Below, piece by piece: positions 1 through 10,700 of a stretch of DNA of 64,000 bases (position 1 is its first letter; the number at the start of each line of letters is the position of its first letter). The position numbers were made by a program, and so were the translations under genes. Under the pieces are notes generated by a model, which had not been told where the DNA came from, made no database searches, and saw only the letters and a list, made by a program, of their open reading frames with translations. Source of the DNA: Nematostella vectensis (taxonomy: Eukaryota > Cnidaria > Anthozoa > Actiniaria > Edwardsiidae); contig NC_064041.1 in assembly GCF_932526225.1 (NCBI RefSeq), forward strand, positions 6,345,042 through 6,409,041, written 5' to 3'.

Positions 1-1608
1 AGTCTCCAAATCAAAACACCCACACACTTTTCATTTTGTTGGTTTGATTGGAAAGTAAAGAGCAAGAACACAACAAAATCAAACAGCCACTTGATGTCCT
101 TAGTGATTTTGTACTATTATGCCTGAAAAAATGGGTATTATGCCGGCATTATCATATGTTTCTCTATGATCCGACTATAGTATTATGCCCAAAATTATGC
201 CGGCATGATGTATCTGAGCCTACTCAGTACTGAAACCAACATACACCAGAAATGTGGGTGTCTGTATCATAGACTCAATATGTTCGAATTTTTATGCGAT
301 GTGGATCACCAGATATAAAAAAATCCAAATCTCTCTTTCGTATTTCTGTAAATGTCTACCATTATAGTTTTGTTATTAATATCATACCACGGTACCGTAC
401 TTAGATATATTAGGGAGGGCAATGTATTATAAAACTGTATTAGGTAATTATGCTACACTTGTGATAATTTCCATTGTATTGTCTGTATTGTATTGTAATA
501 ATGATCCATTGAATACTATACTGAGAAAGTTCCAGTTCCAGTCAGGAAACTAATTTCCATAATTATACAGCCCATAAAATACCCTTTAATCTATCTCATT
601 GCACTTAAAAAACAAATAGATTGGAGAAAAAATGAAACAGCTTTAAATAGAATGTTTGCCAAATTATGTGGTTTCTTAATTTATTGGCTTGTCTGGAAAA
701 TTGTGTGCTAATTTCATGGAAGTCAATCGATATGTCTTGTTTTAATAGCATGACCCTAACCATCAACCAAAAAATAAATGATATTATGAGTAAAGAAGAA
801 TATTCAATATTGCATTTCTACAAGACATACTTTAGATAAGCAATCAAATTAATCATCTAAGATAAAGCCAAACCCCAAAACCACTATACCACTGAAATGT
901 CATTTCCACACCTTACTGGAGAAGTAATAAAGCTTCATCAACAATGCAAAAATATTAGCAACCAATACACTCAAAACGTTTTTAAAACAGAAAGGTAAAA
1001 TACAGCATATTGCACAGTTTAATATGAAATTCCCCAAACAGCTGTTAAAAAAAGGTGTTGGCCGATTTTTTGTGCAGTATGAATTTTGGTTACAAAAGCC
1101 ACAGAATACAATATCAGGAAAATGAAAGTTGACCGTACTGATCAGAATAAAATATTAATTTCACCCTTACAGCCATAAATTAGTACTTTGGATGAATAAT
1201 TCAAAACACTAGGGGGAATCAAAACAAAGGAATACTCCCCCTACTGGCCACAAAATCATACTGTTATTATTCAATAAAGTACAAAGTCAGTTTTATTGGA
1301 AATTCAATTCACGGCCATTCCATAGACTAGGGCGCCGGTTCGAAGCAATTAGATTGACTAGGAAGCCATTTCGCAGCAATTTGGTGTACTAGGAAGCCAT
1401 TTCACAAACAGCTGATAAAACTGATACTCCGCAAAATTATTACTGGGAAAAATGCTCAAAATATACAAACCTCAGTATTTGAGAATTTAAAATTCAAAGA
1501 AAACTGATCTACTGTAAATTTCAGAAAAGAAACTCGAAAAGCTGTTTTCAAAATTTTTTGAACATTTTAGACAAAGAAATGGGAACAAATAAATGGGAGG
1601 ATACTAAC
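1..1608 (-). other. L3HYPDH: Intron 1 of L3HYPDH (partial), no coding seen
   Basis: This AT-rich stretch follows the splice donor of the dehydratase exon. I searched the minus strand for the conserved C-terminal part of the family (a GSGVT motif is expected soon after the exon end) and did not find it, so the remaining exon or exons should lie left of the window. A short imperfect repeat (actaggaagccattt) occurs around 1326-1400. Nothing else is supported. Confidence 0.6.
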
Positions 1609-2424
1609 CTGATTATCAGCGAACACTGTGATGTTTTTCGTGCAGTCGTCGGGGTCATCCGAGTAGCGATCTTTGCTATCTGTTATAATTACACCATAGA
1701 GAAACGCCAGTTCGGGCGAGTCGGGGTGGGTGAGCTTTACTTGGTTTTTTACCGCTCGGCTGATCACGGCGGCCGCATCAATAGCATCTCGAACTTTGCA
1801 AGTTTTCACATCTAAGCCAAGTTTGTCCCCAGAAACGATCGCGTAGAACGCTCCCCCGTAGCCGATGTCTAGCTTGACCGGGCCGTATTTATCGGTCTCA
1901 ACCACCAGGTCTATCGCAAAAGCGAAAGCAGGGACAGATACGAAGCGAACTTTGCCTGATTTGCCTTCGCAAAGTTCCACAAAAGCTTTGACGACCCCAC
2001 AAGGGCACTGAATGAAGACGGGCACTTCGCCATAGCTGCTTGAATCGGTGTCAACAGCGACTACTCCGGTGTCGACAGCATAGCGTCCTAGAGCAATAAT
2101 AGCGTGGCCACACATAGTGCTATACCCCTCGTTGTGTAGAAATAGCACAGCCATGTCTGCATTCTCGGCGTCTGGCTCTACCAGCAACGCGCCGTACATA
2201 TCTGCGTGCCCGCGCGGTTCAAACATCAACATCTTGCGGAGGTAGTCTAGGTTGTCGCGAACGAATCTTCGCTTTTGGAGGATTGTTTCGCCCTTGATTT
2301 CAGGATAACCCGAGGTGATGATTCGCAAGGGTTCCCCGCCTGTGTGCATTTCGACTGTGCGAATCTGGATGCCCTCTTCAAGGCTGTGTACGCCACCATC
2401 TTCTAGATCACTTAGCTCGGCCAT
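1609..2424 (-). CDS. L3HYPDH: trans-L-3-hydroxyproline dehydratase, first exon (partial gene)
   Basis: This exon encodes the first 272 residues of a proline-racemase-fold enzyme that dehydrates trans-3-hydroxy-L-proline to pyrroline-2-carboxylate, a step in the breakdown of hydroxyproline from collagen-type dietary or matrix protein. Family hallmarks are visible: VEMHTGGEPLRI near the N-terminus, FEPRGHADMYGA, the acid/base cysteine in NEGYSTMCGHA, the CPCG segment, DIGYGGAFYAIV and HPDSPELAFLYG. I chose the ATG at 2424; the frame stays open 12 nt further upstream but only with GTG. The exon ends at FADNQ followed by a GT donor at 1608-1607. The human protein is 354 aa, so roughly 80 residues are missing, including the second active-site position (Thr in the human enzyme). 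That residue is what separates dehydratases from Cys/Cys racemases, so the call rests on overall similarity. Confidence 0.93.
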
Positions 2425-3032
2425 TTTGACGCGCACGGGCGAAGCTAACCGGAAGCACCCTTAGCTACCGCGCCTTTGAGAGTACGGTTCCCGATTTTAC
2501 AATTGGAACGTGGGGATTTTATCGCACTGGGGGCATGAGCGAAAAATTGCTTTCACGCATTAAATTTGTAATCGTTTTAATAATAAAAAAAGTATTTGCT
2601 TATATAGCAAATAAACTTAGTCAATTATGCCTTAGCAAAAAACAGCAACATCCATGAACCAATACCACTTACAAGTCATGAATAGGGGACATGCGCTAAA
2701 AATCATGTGACCTTTTGGTAGGCAAGTTCAAGCCAAAATAAACATAGAAATGTCTGCGCCTGTCGCGCCAGGGAACGAGGAAAAAATAAAATCTTTAAAT
2801 GAAAATAAAACCTTTTGGAAAAAAATCTGACTTTATTCGTGAGATCTAAACAAGTTGCATCATGTTGTTGTTATTTTATCCCTAAAAGAATGAGTGCATG
2901 CTAGTTTCCAACCTCAAAAGTCACATAATCTTTTAGCACAAGTCCCCTATTAGGCTTGTAGACAAGTAAAACAAAAAAACGTTTTTTTCATATTTTTTCA
3001 TTTTACATATTAGTTATTCTCTACCTTGTTGC
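2425..3032. other. Intergenic region L3HYPDH / POLG2
   Basis: About 600 bp between the start of L3HYPDH and the stop of POLG2, both on the minus strand. The first ~100 bp (2425-2530) are GC-richer and should hold the L3HYPDH promoter; an ETS-like ccggaag lies at 2449-2455. The rest is mostly a foldback repeat listed separately. Confidence 0.5.
2681..2952. repeat. Foldback (MITE-like) repeat
   Basis: The ends are inverted copies of each other: the left end reads aggggacatgcgctaaaa and the right end, read on the minus strand, aggggacttgtgctaaaa. Both continue for about 40 bp with a few mismatches. There is no coding capacity. This is consistent with a small non-autonomous DNA element. Confidence 0.55.
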
Positions 3033-3238
3033 CTACATTCCTATATGCTGTTGCACCGTATTAAGCACATCTGAGATGTGTAGATACTCTTGCAATGTAG
3101 TGTCCCTACTGCGGAAGGCTATGATGCCATTAGAGAGTGTTGATTCCATGATAGTTATGCAGTACGGGGTGCCTATGCCATCATTGTACCCATAACACTC
3201 CTCTGGTGTTGCCGAGTCCTCACATGTGACATTGATGC
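3033..3238 (-). CDS. POLG2: POLG2 exon 5 (C-terminus)
   Basis: Acceptor ttttttctcag; TAG stop at 3035-3033. It encodes GIGTPYCITIMESTLSNGI, then AFRSRDTTLQEYLHISDVL, the terminal beta-strand and helix of the anticodon-binding-like domain. Confidence 0.92.
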
Positions 3239-6200
3239 CTGAGAAAAAAATGGTTACAGTCAATCTTTCGATGATGAAAATCGTGGTTGTGATTAATAAT
3301 GATATCCATTTCAGGAGCATTTTTTAATTTGATACTTAACAATATAACAGTGTGACCAAGAAAACCGTGAACACCAGAAATGTGTATGGAATGTTTGTTC
3401 CAACCGATCACTCGCGAGATATTCAAACAGTCCACGGAAACATGTCTCAACAAGTCTCAGTGTCTAAATGTTCATGTCTGATTCTTCAGAAGACAATAAG
3501 CATTCCACACATATTTAAGGTGTTCACGGTTTAACTGATTCCGCTGTAAATCAAATGGTATTTAACACATTGACCCCTCAACCGGCCTGTACCGGCTTTG
3601 GGAAGTACCCACAACCCCAAAAATTCATAAATGCAAAATAAACACAACAAGATGAAGATACTCAGGCATCAGTCTAAGGGATGGTCTTTCAGATATGCAT
3701 CCAACCAAGGTGTTGGCATCTACTCTTAAGCCAAATAATAGCACAGGTTCTTTGACAAATCTCAAATCAAACAAGGAGAGGAAAGCAGAATCACCCCTCT
3801 CAATAAAACGCTCAAAATACCACACAAGGGAGAGAGATCAGCAAACACAGCTAAATACACAAATAGATACCTTTATTCTGATCCTCTAGGTACATTTCCA
3901 TGGCCTCAAAACACAATGTCCACTTCTTGAAGGCTTGTACAACCACGAAGATGTCTTTACGCATTGCAAAGCATTCTGGGAGATCCAGGGGAAAATTCAC
4001 GAGGTGAGGGCCAGTCAACACTCCTTCCCCCAAAGTCAGATGGTTTTTTATAAGTCTTTTCACCCTGAAGCCAAACAAATCAATTCCAGGTCATACAGAC
4101 CCAGAATAGCAGTGTAAACAATTTTGCAATCAATTTGGTTTCAGAAAAGACAGCATTTTGGAGAGCTGTGGTGATTCATTAGAAAATTATTTTCTCATCC
4201 AGGCAAAGCCAAACAAGAAAAAATCATCATGAATCCACCTTTGCTTGCAAATATCCATAAGCAAAGCACTCAATTATGCCCCAAAAGACTTCATGATGTC
4301 CTGAGACACTCTCCTAATATGCTCATAGCTGTATTTTTGATGAAAAATACAAGCAACCATCAACTTGTGCTGGCTTCAGCACAATGATGAGGGATTAAAA
4401 GTGGGGACCACAAAGCACTGTTGGAAAGCTTGGATACCGCTGACTAGGTGCAGCTGTGTTTGACTTTGACGGGCTGTATAAAACTCAGAATAGGCGGGGA
4501 GGTATCTGTTTTCAGTCTGTTTTTTGTAAATTCAGCTAAAAAATAGCCAGGAGTCAATGGGTTAATATAAAAAAAATCATTACCATCAACATCACCACTA
4601 TCATCACCATCACCATGCTATTGTCATCACCACCACCACCACAACCACTATTATTCCTACAATAACTATCCATACCTGCCTGCCTGAGCTCTGTTGCCAG
4701 TTGATGACTGACTTCCATCAAGTCTTTCTTGCTGGCATCTTCCAGCACCAGAGACACTTTAACAGGGGCAACGAGTGGATGAAGGTTAAGCACTGGACGT
4801 ACAGACACATGGCCACAGCTGTCAGCAAGCTCTTTTTCTTTAAAAGCATCTGTCATCAGTGCACTAAATGCTGGAAAGAGGTAGTGCAGAGAATATATTA
4901 CATAAAGTATAATGAGAAGACATGAAAAGAGAAAGATTGCATAAGCTACTGAGTTATTTACAGGGGTGATCATCCTATCTTTTAAGGTAAAACATTCTAT
5001 TAATTGCTATTGCTATCAAGAAATTGATTCTACCAAAAATTTAATATTTTTATTGGAGTCCCCCTGGACATCTAATGCATCCTGTTTGGATTATGAACAT
5101 GACAAACAAGTTCATGTTTGGAATAACTCAATAAATACAAATATAAACTCTCTGTAATCAAGCAACCACCTTACACTCCTGTACAATCCTGTATCCTACA
5201 AAGCATCTACTTCCCTTGGCAAGTAACTGAGAGTAACTTTCAATCAAATATTGTTTATAAAGATTTGAACTTCAATTATGGATGGTTATTTCTTGCAAAT
5301 TGATAGTTATACTTATTCTAAAATGTAAAAAAAAAGCAAATGAGTGTCTGACTGTCACCCTTTAATCACTTAACATTTACAAAACTGCAAGTGTATCATT
5401 GAAAAAGACAATGATTTAACTATTTACCTTGGTCTAGACTGGTGGAGATTTGGATGAGGAGTAATGATGTTCCATCATGTGTTGTCAGACAATTGATTAT
5501 ATCACCATCTAAACTGTCACCTGTCATTTTTTTGATGGTATCCAATGGATCTTGAAATGCTTGGACATCATACTAATCAACAATATTTTGAACGACAAAA
5601 ATAAATAATAACACAATAATTCAATACAAAAGAAGAGAGGATTACGACAACAAACCTTTATTTCCATGTTCCCATTGTTGTTAGATATGTCATTGGATTG
5701 ATCAAGAAGCATAAAGTTTGAAGGAACATTTGCGATCTTTTTCCACCATGTTAGTCGGCACCTGTTCCAAAAATTGGACCAATGTTGAGCATGGACATCG
5801 CTACAGGTGAAAAGCAAGTTTAAATACTCTTCCTCCTGAAAACTTAAAAAGAAAGAGAAAGTTTTAATTAAAAAAGAGGCATGTACAAAAGTTATAGAGA
5901 AAAGCAATGTAGCATGTTGCTAGGTAGCATTATCATTTTCTATTTTCTTTTAAAAAGTATGGTAAACTTGCACTAAGAAACCATATATTTATTTTGAGTG
6001 GCACTCAAACTACTGTAACACCAAAATAAACACAGAGATGGCTTTAGCCATCACATCTGAGAGAGACAAAATAAAATATTACATCAATTAAAATAGAACC
6101 TTTCTGACAGAAAAATGATTTGGTTGTCTGTAAGCATTAAATAGGTTGCTTTTTGTTGTCATTTTGATGGCAAAAGCTAGGGTAGCACACATTTGCCACC

Positions 6201-7252
6201 CAAAATGTCAAATTATTTCTTATGCAAGTCGCCTTTTGAATAATTATGATGAGGAAATAAATGCTAAAATATTTACCAAATAGGTTGAAGATTTTGCTGG
6301 CACTCACCTTTTAAATTCATGCCATTTAGGGATGGAACATTGTCAGAAATCTGACGGGGGAAGGGGGTCTAGGGTTGCCCAAAATGTAAGAAAAATAATT
6401 TGTGCATGGGGGATGGGGGAAAGCAAAGACAAATACATGTGCATTCACAAAGAATTCCTGCAAAAAGTCAACCATGAATAAAAACTCTTGACCCACTCCC
6501 CCCGAATCAAATTTAGAAGTAAAAAAACCTCTACAAATGTTCCTTTTTGAACTTTGGGTAAATTCCAAACTCTGGGTTCAATGTGCATACCTGTCAACTT
6601 TCCCGCACTAGGCGGGAGGTTATACCCACCACTCCCAAAAAAAATTCTCAAGCCTTGAGATTTTTGGTGGTTGACAGTTATGAATGTCCTATTTCCAATG
6701 TACTCTGAGTTTCTACTCTCACCTATTAGATGCATTATCACACATGTTGTAATATTTTCCACACCAAGCCAACCCGTAAGGCAACTGTATCAGATTTCCA
6801 GTATGACTGAGGTTACTGATCATATTAAGACCTTCGTCAACTATACCATCTAGGGCTGGCAATGACAGGGAATGTCCAAAAAAATTCTCTTCAAAACAAC
6901 TCTTCAAATCTACATCACGAATTTCATTCGTTTGTAACAAATTCTTAAATCGTTTTATTAATTTCTGTGTATCAACAATTTGATACGACTTCCCTGACCC
7001 TTTGTTGCTTGTATTTTTGCTATCGCTTTTTGCATTGTTTATGGAAATATTCCTGGAAAATGACGATATCTCGACACCATTCACACTGCCTTTTGAAGTC
7101 ACCATTTCTTGCCACCAAAAAGAACGCAAATTTCTCCTCAATTCCGCACCAAGAGGACCATAGCTGTACAGTCCCTCAGTTGATTTGGTTATAAATCCAT
7201 TTCGTAGACACAATGACAATAAATCCCCAGACATGTTCGGTAATTTCGACAT
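3033..7252 (-). CDS. POLG2: DNA polymerase gamma accessory subunit 2 (5 exons, 420 aa)
   Basis: POLG2 is the processivity subunit of the mitochondrial replicase, derived from class II glycyl-tRNA-synthetase-like proteins. Exons are 7252-6723, 5842-5656, 5572-5428, 4870-4676 and 3238-3033; lengths 530, 187, 145, 195 and 206 sum to 421 codons including the stop, with GT-AG at every intron. Family marks: LCLRNGFI and YSYGPLGAELRRNL at the N-terminus, FWNRCRLTWWKKIA followed by PSNF, NLHPLVAPVKVSLVLE opening the anticodon-binding-like domain, and NGIIAFRSRDTTLQEYLHIS at the C-terminus. The protein is 65 residues shorter than human POLG2 (485 aa), partly because no long N-terminal targeting region is evident from the chosen ATG; an upstream start or short presequence is possible. 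The gene is divergent from TTK, with 273 bp between the two ATGs. Confidence 0.92.
3239..4675 (-). other. POLG2: POLG2 intron 4
   Basis: 1.4 kb with no supported exon. A CAT/CAC-rich simple-sequence stretch lies at about 4576-4655. Open frames here (for example 3851-4078) have no recognisable relatives and are not bounded by splice sites in phase. Confidence 0.55.
4676..4870 (-). CDS. POLG2: POLG2 exon 4
   Basis: 195 nt. It encodes the start of the C-terminal anticodon-binding-like domain (RPVLNLHPLVAPVKVSLV), then a helix ending TELRQAG at the GTATGG donor. The acceptor is ctctttccag. Confidence 0.9.
4871..5427 (-). other. POLG2: POLG2 intron 3
   Basis: AT-rich intron of 557 bp. Nothing else is recognised. 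Confidence 0.6.
5428..5572 (-). CDS. POLG2: POLG2 exon 3
   Basis: 145 nt, entering in phase 0 and leaving in phase 1. It encodes a less conserved segment that includes DSLDGDIINCLTTHDG and LLLIQISTSLDQ. The acceptor ttgattag is weak but in phase with both neighbours. Confidence 0.82.
5656..5842 (-). CDS. POLG2: POLG2 exon 2
   Basis: The acceptor is a pyrimidine-rich tract ending ctttttaag. This choice gives Ser-Phe-Gln-Glu at the junction and keeps the frame; the nearer ttttcag would shift it. It encodes EYLNLLFT, HWSNFWNRCRLTWWKK and PSNF, which match the conserved core of animal POLG2. Confidence 0.88.
5843..6722 (-). other. POLG2: POLG2 intron 1 with a small foldback repeat
   Basis: No further exon is supported here. 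A hairpin-like repeat at about 6586-6680 has ctgtcaac / gttgacag ends. A tempting short open segment at 6310-6352 with good splice-like borders is out of phase and was rejected. Confidence 0.6.
6723..7252 (-). CDS. POLG2: POLG2 exon 1 (residues 1-176, phase 2 end)
   Basis: Starts with ATG at 7252; a second in-frame ATG lies six codons later. It carries the class-II-synthetase-like N-terminal segment (CLRNGFI, SYGPLGAELRRN, SFWWQEMV) and ends at LPYGLAWCGKYYNMCDNASN with GTGAGA as donor. Confidence 0.9.
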
Positions 7253-7525
7253 TTTGTGCTTCTAGTCTGTAGCCATATTGTATTTTGATGCGAATAACCG
7301 CTGACCAAATAATCTTCCTATAAAATCAGCCAATCAGAGAGAAGAATTGTACTTTGTCTTTGATAGCGAATCAAAGATATGAGAATTGACCAATCAGAGA
7401 GTTTATTGCAGAAACGAACGAGTTTTGAATCGTCGATCGAAGCAACACCAAAAACTCATGCGATGACGCTCTTTTATGCCATCAAATTCCACCATTTCTT
7501 TCCTTTCTGAGGCAAAGGGGCTGAA
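7253..7525. promoter_or_regulatory. Bidirectional POLG2/TTK promoter with two CCAAT boxes and a CHR-like site
   Basis: 273 bp separate the two start codons. Two identical blocks ccaatcagagag lie at 7330-7341 and 7390-7401, exactly 60 bp apart. Both are CCAAT boxes in the TTK direction. TTTGAA (CHR consensus) lies at 7424-7429, about 30 bp downstream of the second box and about 100 bp before the TTK ATG. In vertebrates CCAAT boxes (NF-Y) upstream of a CHR are the signature of late-cell-cycle genes bound by DREAM/MuvB. I infer the same type of control here for TTK; no TATA box is clear. Confidence 0.6.
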
Positions 7526-7743
7526 ATGACGACTTCTCTACCCGTATTCCGTTTCAAACACGAACCGGATACAAACTCGCCAAAGGAATGGCTAAATACG
7601 ATCAAAGCAGCGAAAAAAGAGTCGAATGATTACAAGACCCTTCTCAGGTTGTATCACCGTGCTGCAGTTCTGATTACGCCTGAGGAACACGAGAAAGACC
7701 CCGCATACGCACAGCTCCTAGTAGAATTCGCTCAGCTGCAGAG
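7526..7743 (+). CDS. TTK: TTK exon 1 (start of TPR domain)
   Basis: ATG at 7526; residues 1-72. It encodes [20 protein letters not shown] and [12 protein letters not shown], corresponding to the first TPR helices of Mps1. Donor GTAAAT, phase 2. Confidence 0.9.
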
Positions 7744-10700
7744 GTAAATAAGGGCAAAAGCATTACTATGATCTTGTGTTGATTCAAGCGTAATTAATCT
7801 TGGGATGCTTGGTTACAATCGTTCGCCTCGTGATATGAATTCGTCGTGACTAAAATCATCCGTTTTTTTTTTTTTAAAGTTTGTAACGCAGACCCAAAGC
7901 ATTAGAGTCGGGCCCACATATCTTCTATAAGAGTGGGCTTCTATTTTTTTATCAGCCTGAGTACATCACTCGGGTACACCTCTGTACCGGATGCACGCAG
8001 GCAATTCTTTTGTTTATGCTCTGATAGAAGAACACTTCTTACTGGCTGTTCTGGTTGTTAATGATAGCAGGGCCATTTAAGTTAAGTATTTCGGAGCAAT
8101 ATCCATCCACAAAGAGTTCACAATGAGACTTCCCACCTCGATTTCTATAGAAAGAGCAAGTAAATACAAGGAGGACTCTGGCCTAACCGAAGTAAAACCT
8201 TATTGTTCGCACCCCATTACAATGTTTCAGTACAAAATGACAACTGCTTTATAAAAACACAGCTTACTATTGATGGCAGCTTCAATGTCTCAATAAAGGG
8301 CAGGTGATGGACGGGAAGGGGCAGGGGGGGGGGGAAGGGGCAGGGGGGGGGAAGGGGCAGGGGGTGGGAGAAGAATATCCCCCCGCTATTTTGTGCAAAT
8401 GCCATTATTTTTGCATGTGAGTTCCATATAAAGGGTGCTTGCAGATGGATTATACAACCAAATGGGCGGTGCCTTCCCCAACTCCCCTCAAACATATACA
8501 TGTATGGGATTGTTCTGTTGCCCCCTTCTATAAAGGGAAGTTCATAGAACCTGCCTAATAAGAACTCCATTTTTGAAGCTGTCCTTATCATTGTACTTAG
8601 AAAATAAAATCCCCCCCCTGTCAATATGAGATTTAGAGCACTACCCCCTTCCCTATTACAGCAAATTTATTTGGTACTGATGATAATGGTAAATCTAGAC
8701 TACACTTTCAACATTATAACAGAATGAACACTTCAAAAAACATTTATTACACTGCATTATAGGCAATTTCTCTGAGGTTTCTAAACTGGAAAATATGCAT
8801 CAAAGTTTTTTCGAGGCGTTTTTAAAATGTTTCTTCTAAAAAGTGTCTTTCTGTTTTTGTTTTCACTTGCAGTAAGTCTTCTACAGATAATGCCAGAGAC
8901 ACATTTCGCATTGCAAAATGCAACGTCAAGAGATTTGCAATCGTGTATGTTTCCTGGGCACAGCTTGAGTTAACAGAAGGTGGGTTATATGCAATTACTA
9001 CACTTTATTTTTTACTATAAACATTGCAACTGCACTAGCAATTGAACATGTTCAGATAATAATGATATTTATAGTTTATTCAGCTCTTTGCATCAAAGCT
9101 GGATTACACAATTTATCTGCAATACATATAACCTATAAACAATCTAATAAATACCTTAATTTACCTCTGTATTTTAAAGGTATTTGTTGATTATTAGCTT
9201 TTCCTGAACTAGGGCCGTCTTGATATCCTTTACATAATTTTCGTTATTTATTTTTTGCTTAACAACATAAAACTTCAAAGGAAACACTTTTAGCATCTAC
9301 TGTTTATTAATGTATCACACCACAATATTATAGACATTTTTTTCTTTTCTTTTTCTCTTTGCTCAGTTGAATATATTTCTCTATTTGTTTACAAGGTAAT
9401 AAGACCAAGTGCAAAAAACTTTTACATAAAGGAAAGTTAATTGGTGCTAAGCCAGATGAACTACTACAAATGGCGATATCTAACTTTGAGCAAGGTCGAG
9501 AGAGACTACTCGATGAGGAGACAGAGGAAATTGCACTTACAGGAATCCAAGTGCTTCCAAGCACCAGCCTACAACCATCAACAGGAGTGCTTAGCGACAA
9601 TGACACCATAGAAAGACGGGACAACACAGGTAAAAGCCAGTCTTTATTGCCGTATTACCAGGGGGACCTGTGCCTCCCTCAGTTTTTTTTTCTCTAAAAA
9701 TAAGGAAATGACCAGAAGGGATGTGGCTGCCCGCCCCTCAGTTTTTCACTCCAGTTTTTTTCAAAGTCGGTTATGGCCTGTTCTTAAAAGCTTTTACAGA
9801 GGCATGTCAATCATACTGCCATTTTACACTTTTAAACAACAGATGAAGCATCCAATCCAATCACCTTTTTAAAAGCAAGTGACTAGGATGGTTTCATCTT
9901 ATTAATGAAGGTCTGTCATGACTGCCTAAAGCATTTTTAAGTTATCCTTGATGAATTTACTTTTTAAGTAGTCCCAATTTATGATGAATTGGCTTTTTAA
10001 GGAGCCTAAATTTATAAATGACACTAGGTTGATAAGGCGAGATAGAACCAGGCTAGACGTTACTTTACTCTGATTAAAATCAGCTGTTTTTCTTTCCACA
10101 TTTCTCTTCCACAGATAGTGGGATTGTAGTTTTTAAAATGCCCTCTGTTTCGGAGGGTTCAATAAGAACCAGACATCGCAATAGCACAAGCAGCAGTAGC
10201 AGCAGCAGCGGAGAGGACACTGCAACAGCACCTTTCCACATCGTCTGCAGGGAGACCGTCAAAAAGCAGACCATGTCTCACCAGAAGCCATCAGCCAAAC
10301 CTACGCCAGAACCCAATAGGACAAGTAAGTATGGTAAAGAACCACCTTAAAACAAACAGGCCTGAAATACAGATACACATACCAGAACCCAATAAGACAG
10401 GTATGTTAGGTCAGGGGTGGCTAAGTGTTATTTTTGTGATCCGTGAACAGCCTTTTTTGTTTATCGTGAATCGTGATTGCTACCTTCGCCGTGATTCGTG
10501 AAATTTGATCAGCGTGAATCGTGATCTATGCTCTTTAAAAATCGTGATCTATGCTATGAATCGTGATTTCTTAGTGAAGATTGATCCTTGTCGTCAGTTT
10601 ATCAGTTTATATTGAAACATGATTTCCAACCAGTGAAACGTGCAGTGACCCCACTTACCGCCCCTGTTAGGTGTAAAGAAGAAACGCAGTAAAACAAAAC

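Noticed and set aside
3851-4078. Minus-strand frame in POLG2 intron 4
   Set aside because: Exons 4 and 5 join in phase without it, and the sequence has no counterpart in POLG2.
6310-6352. Possible 43-nt POLG2 exon with splice-like borders
   Set aside because: In the phase required by exon 1 it contains stop codons; exon 1 joins exon 2 in phase without it.
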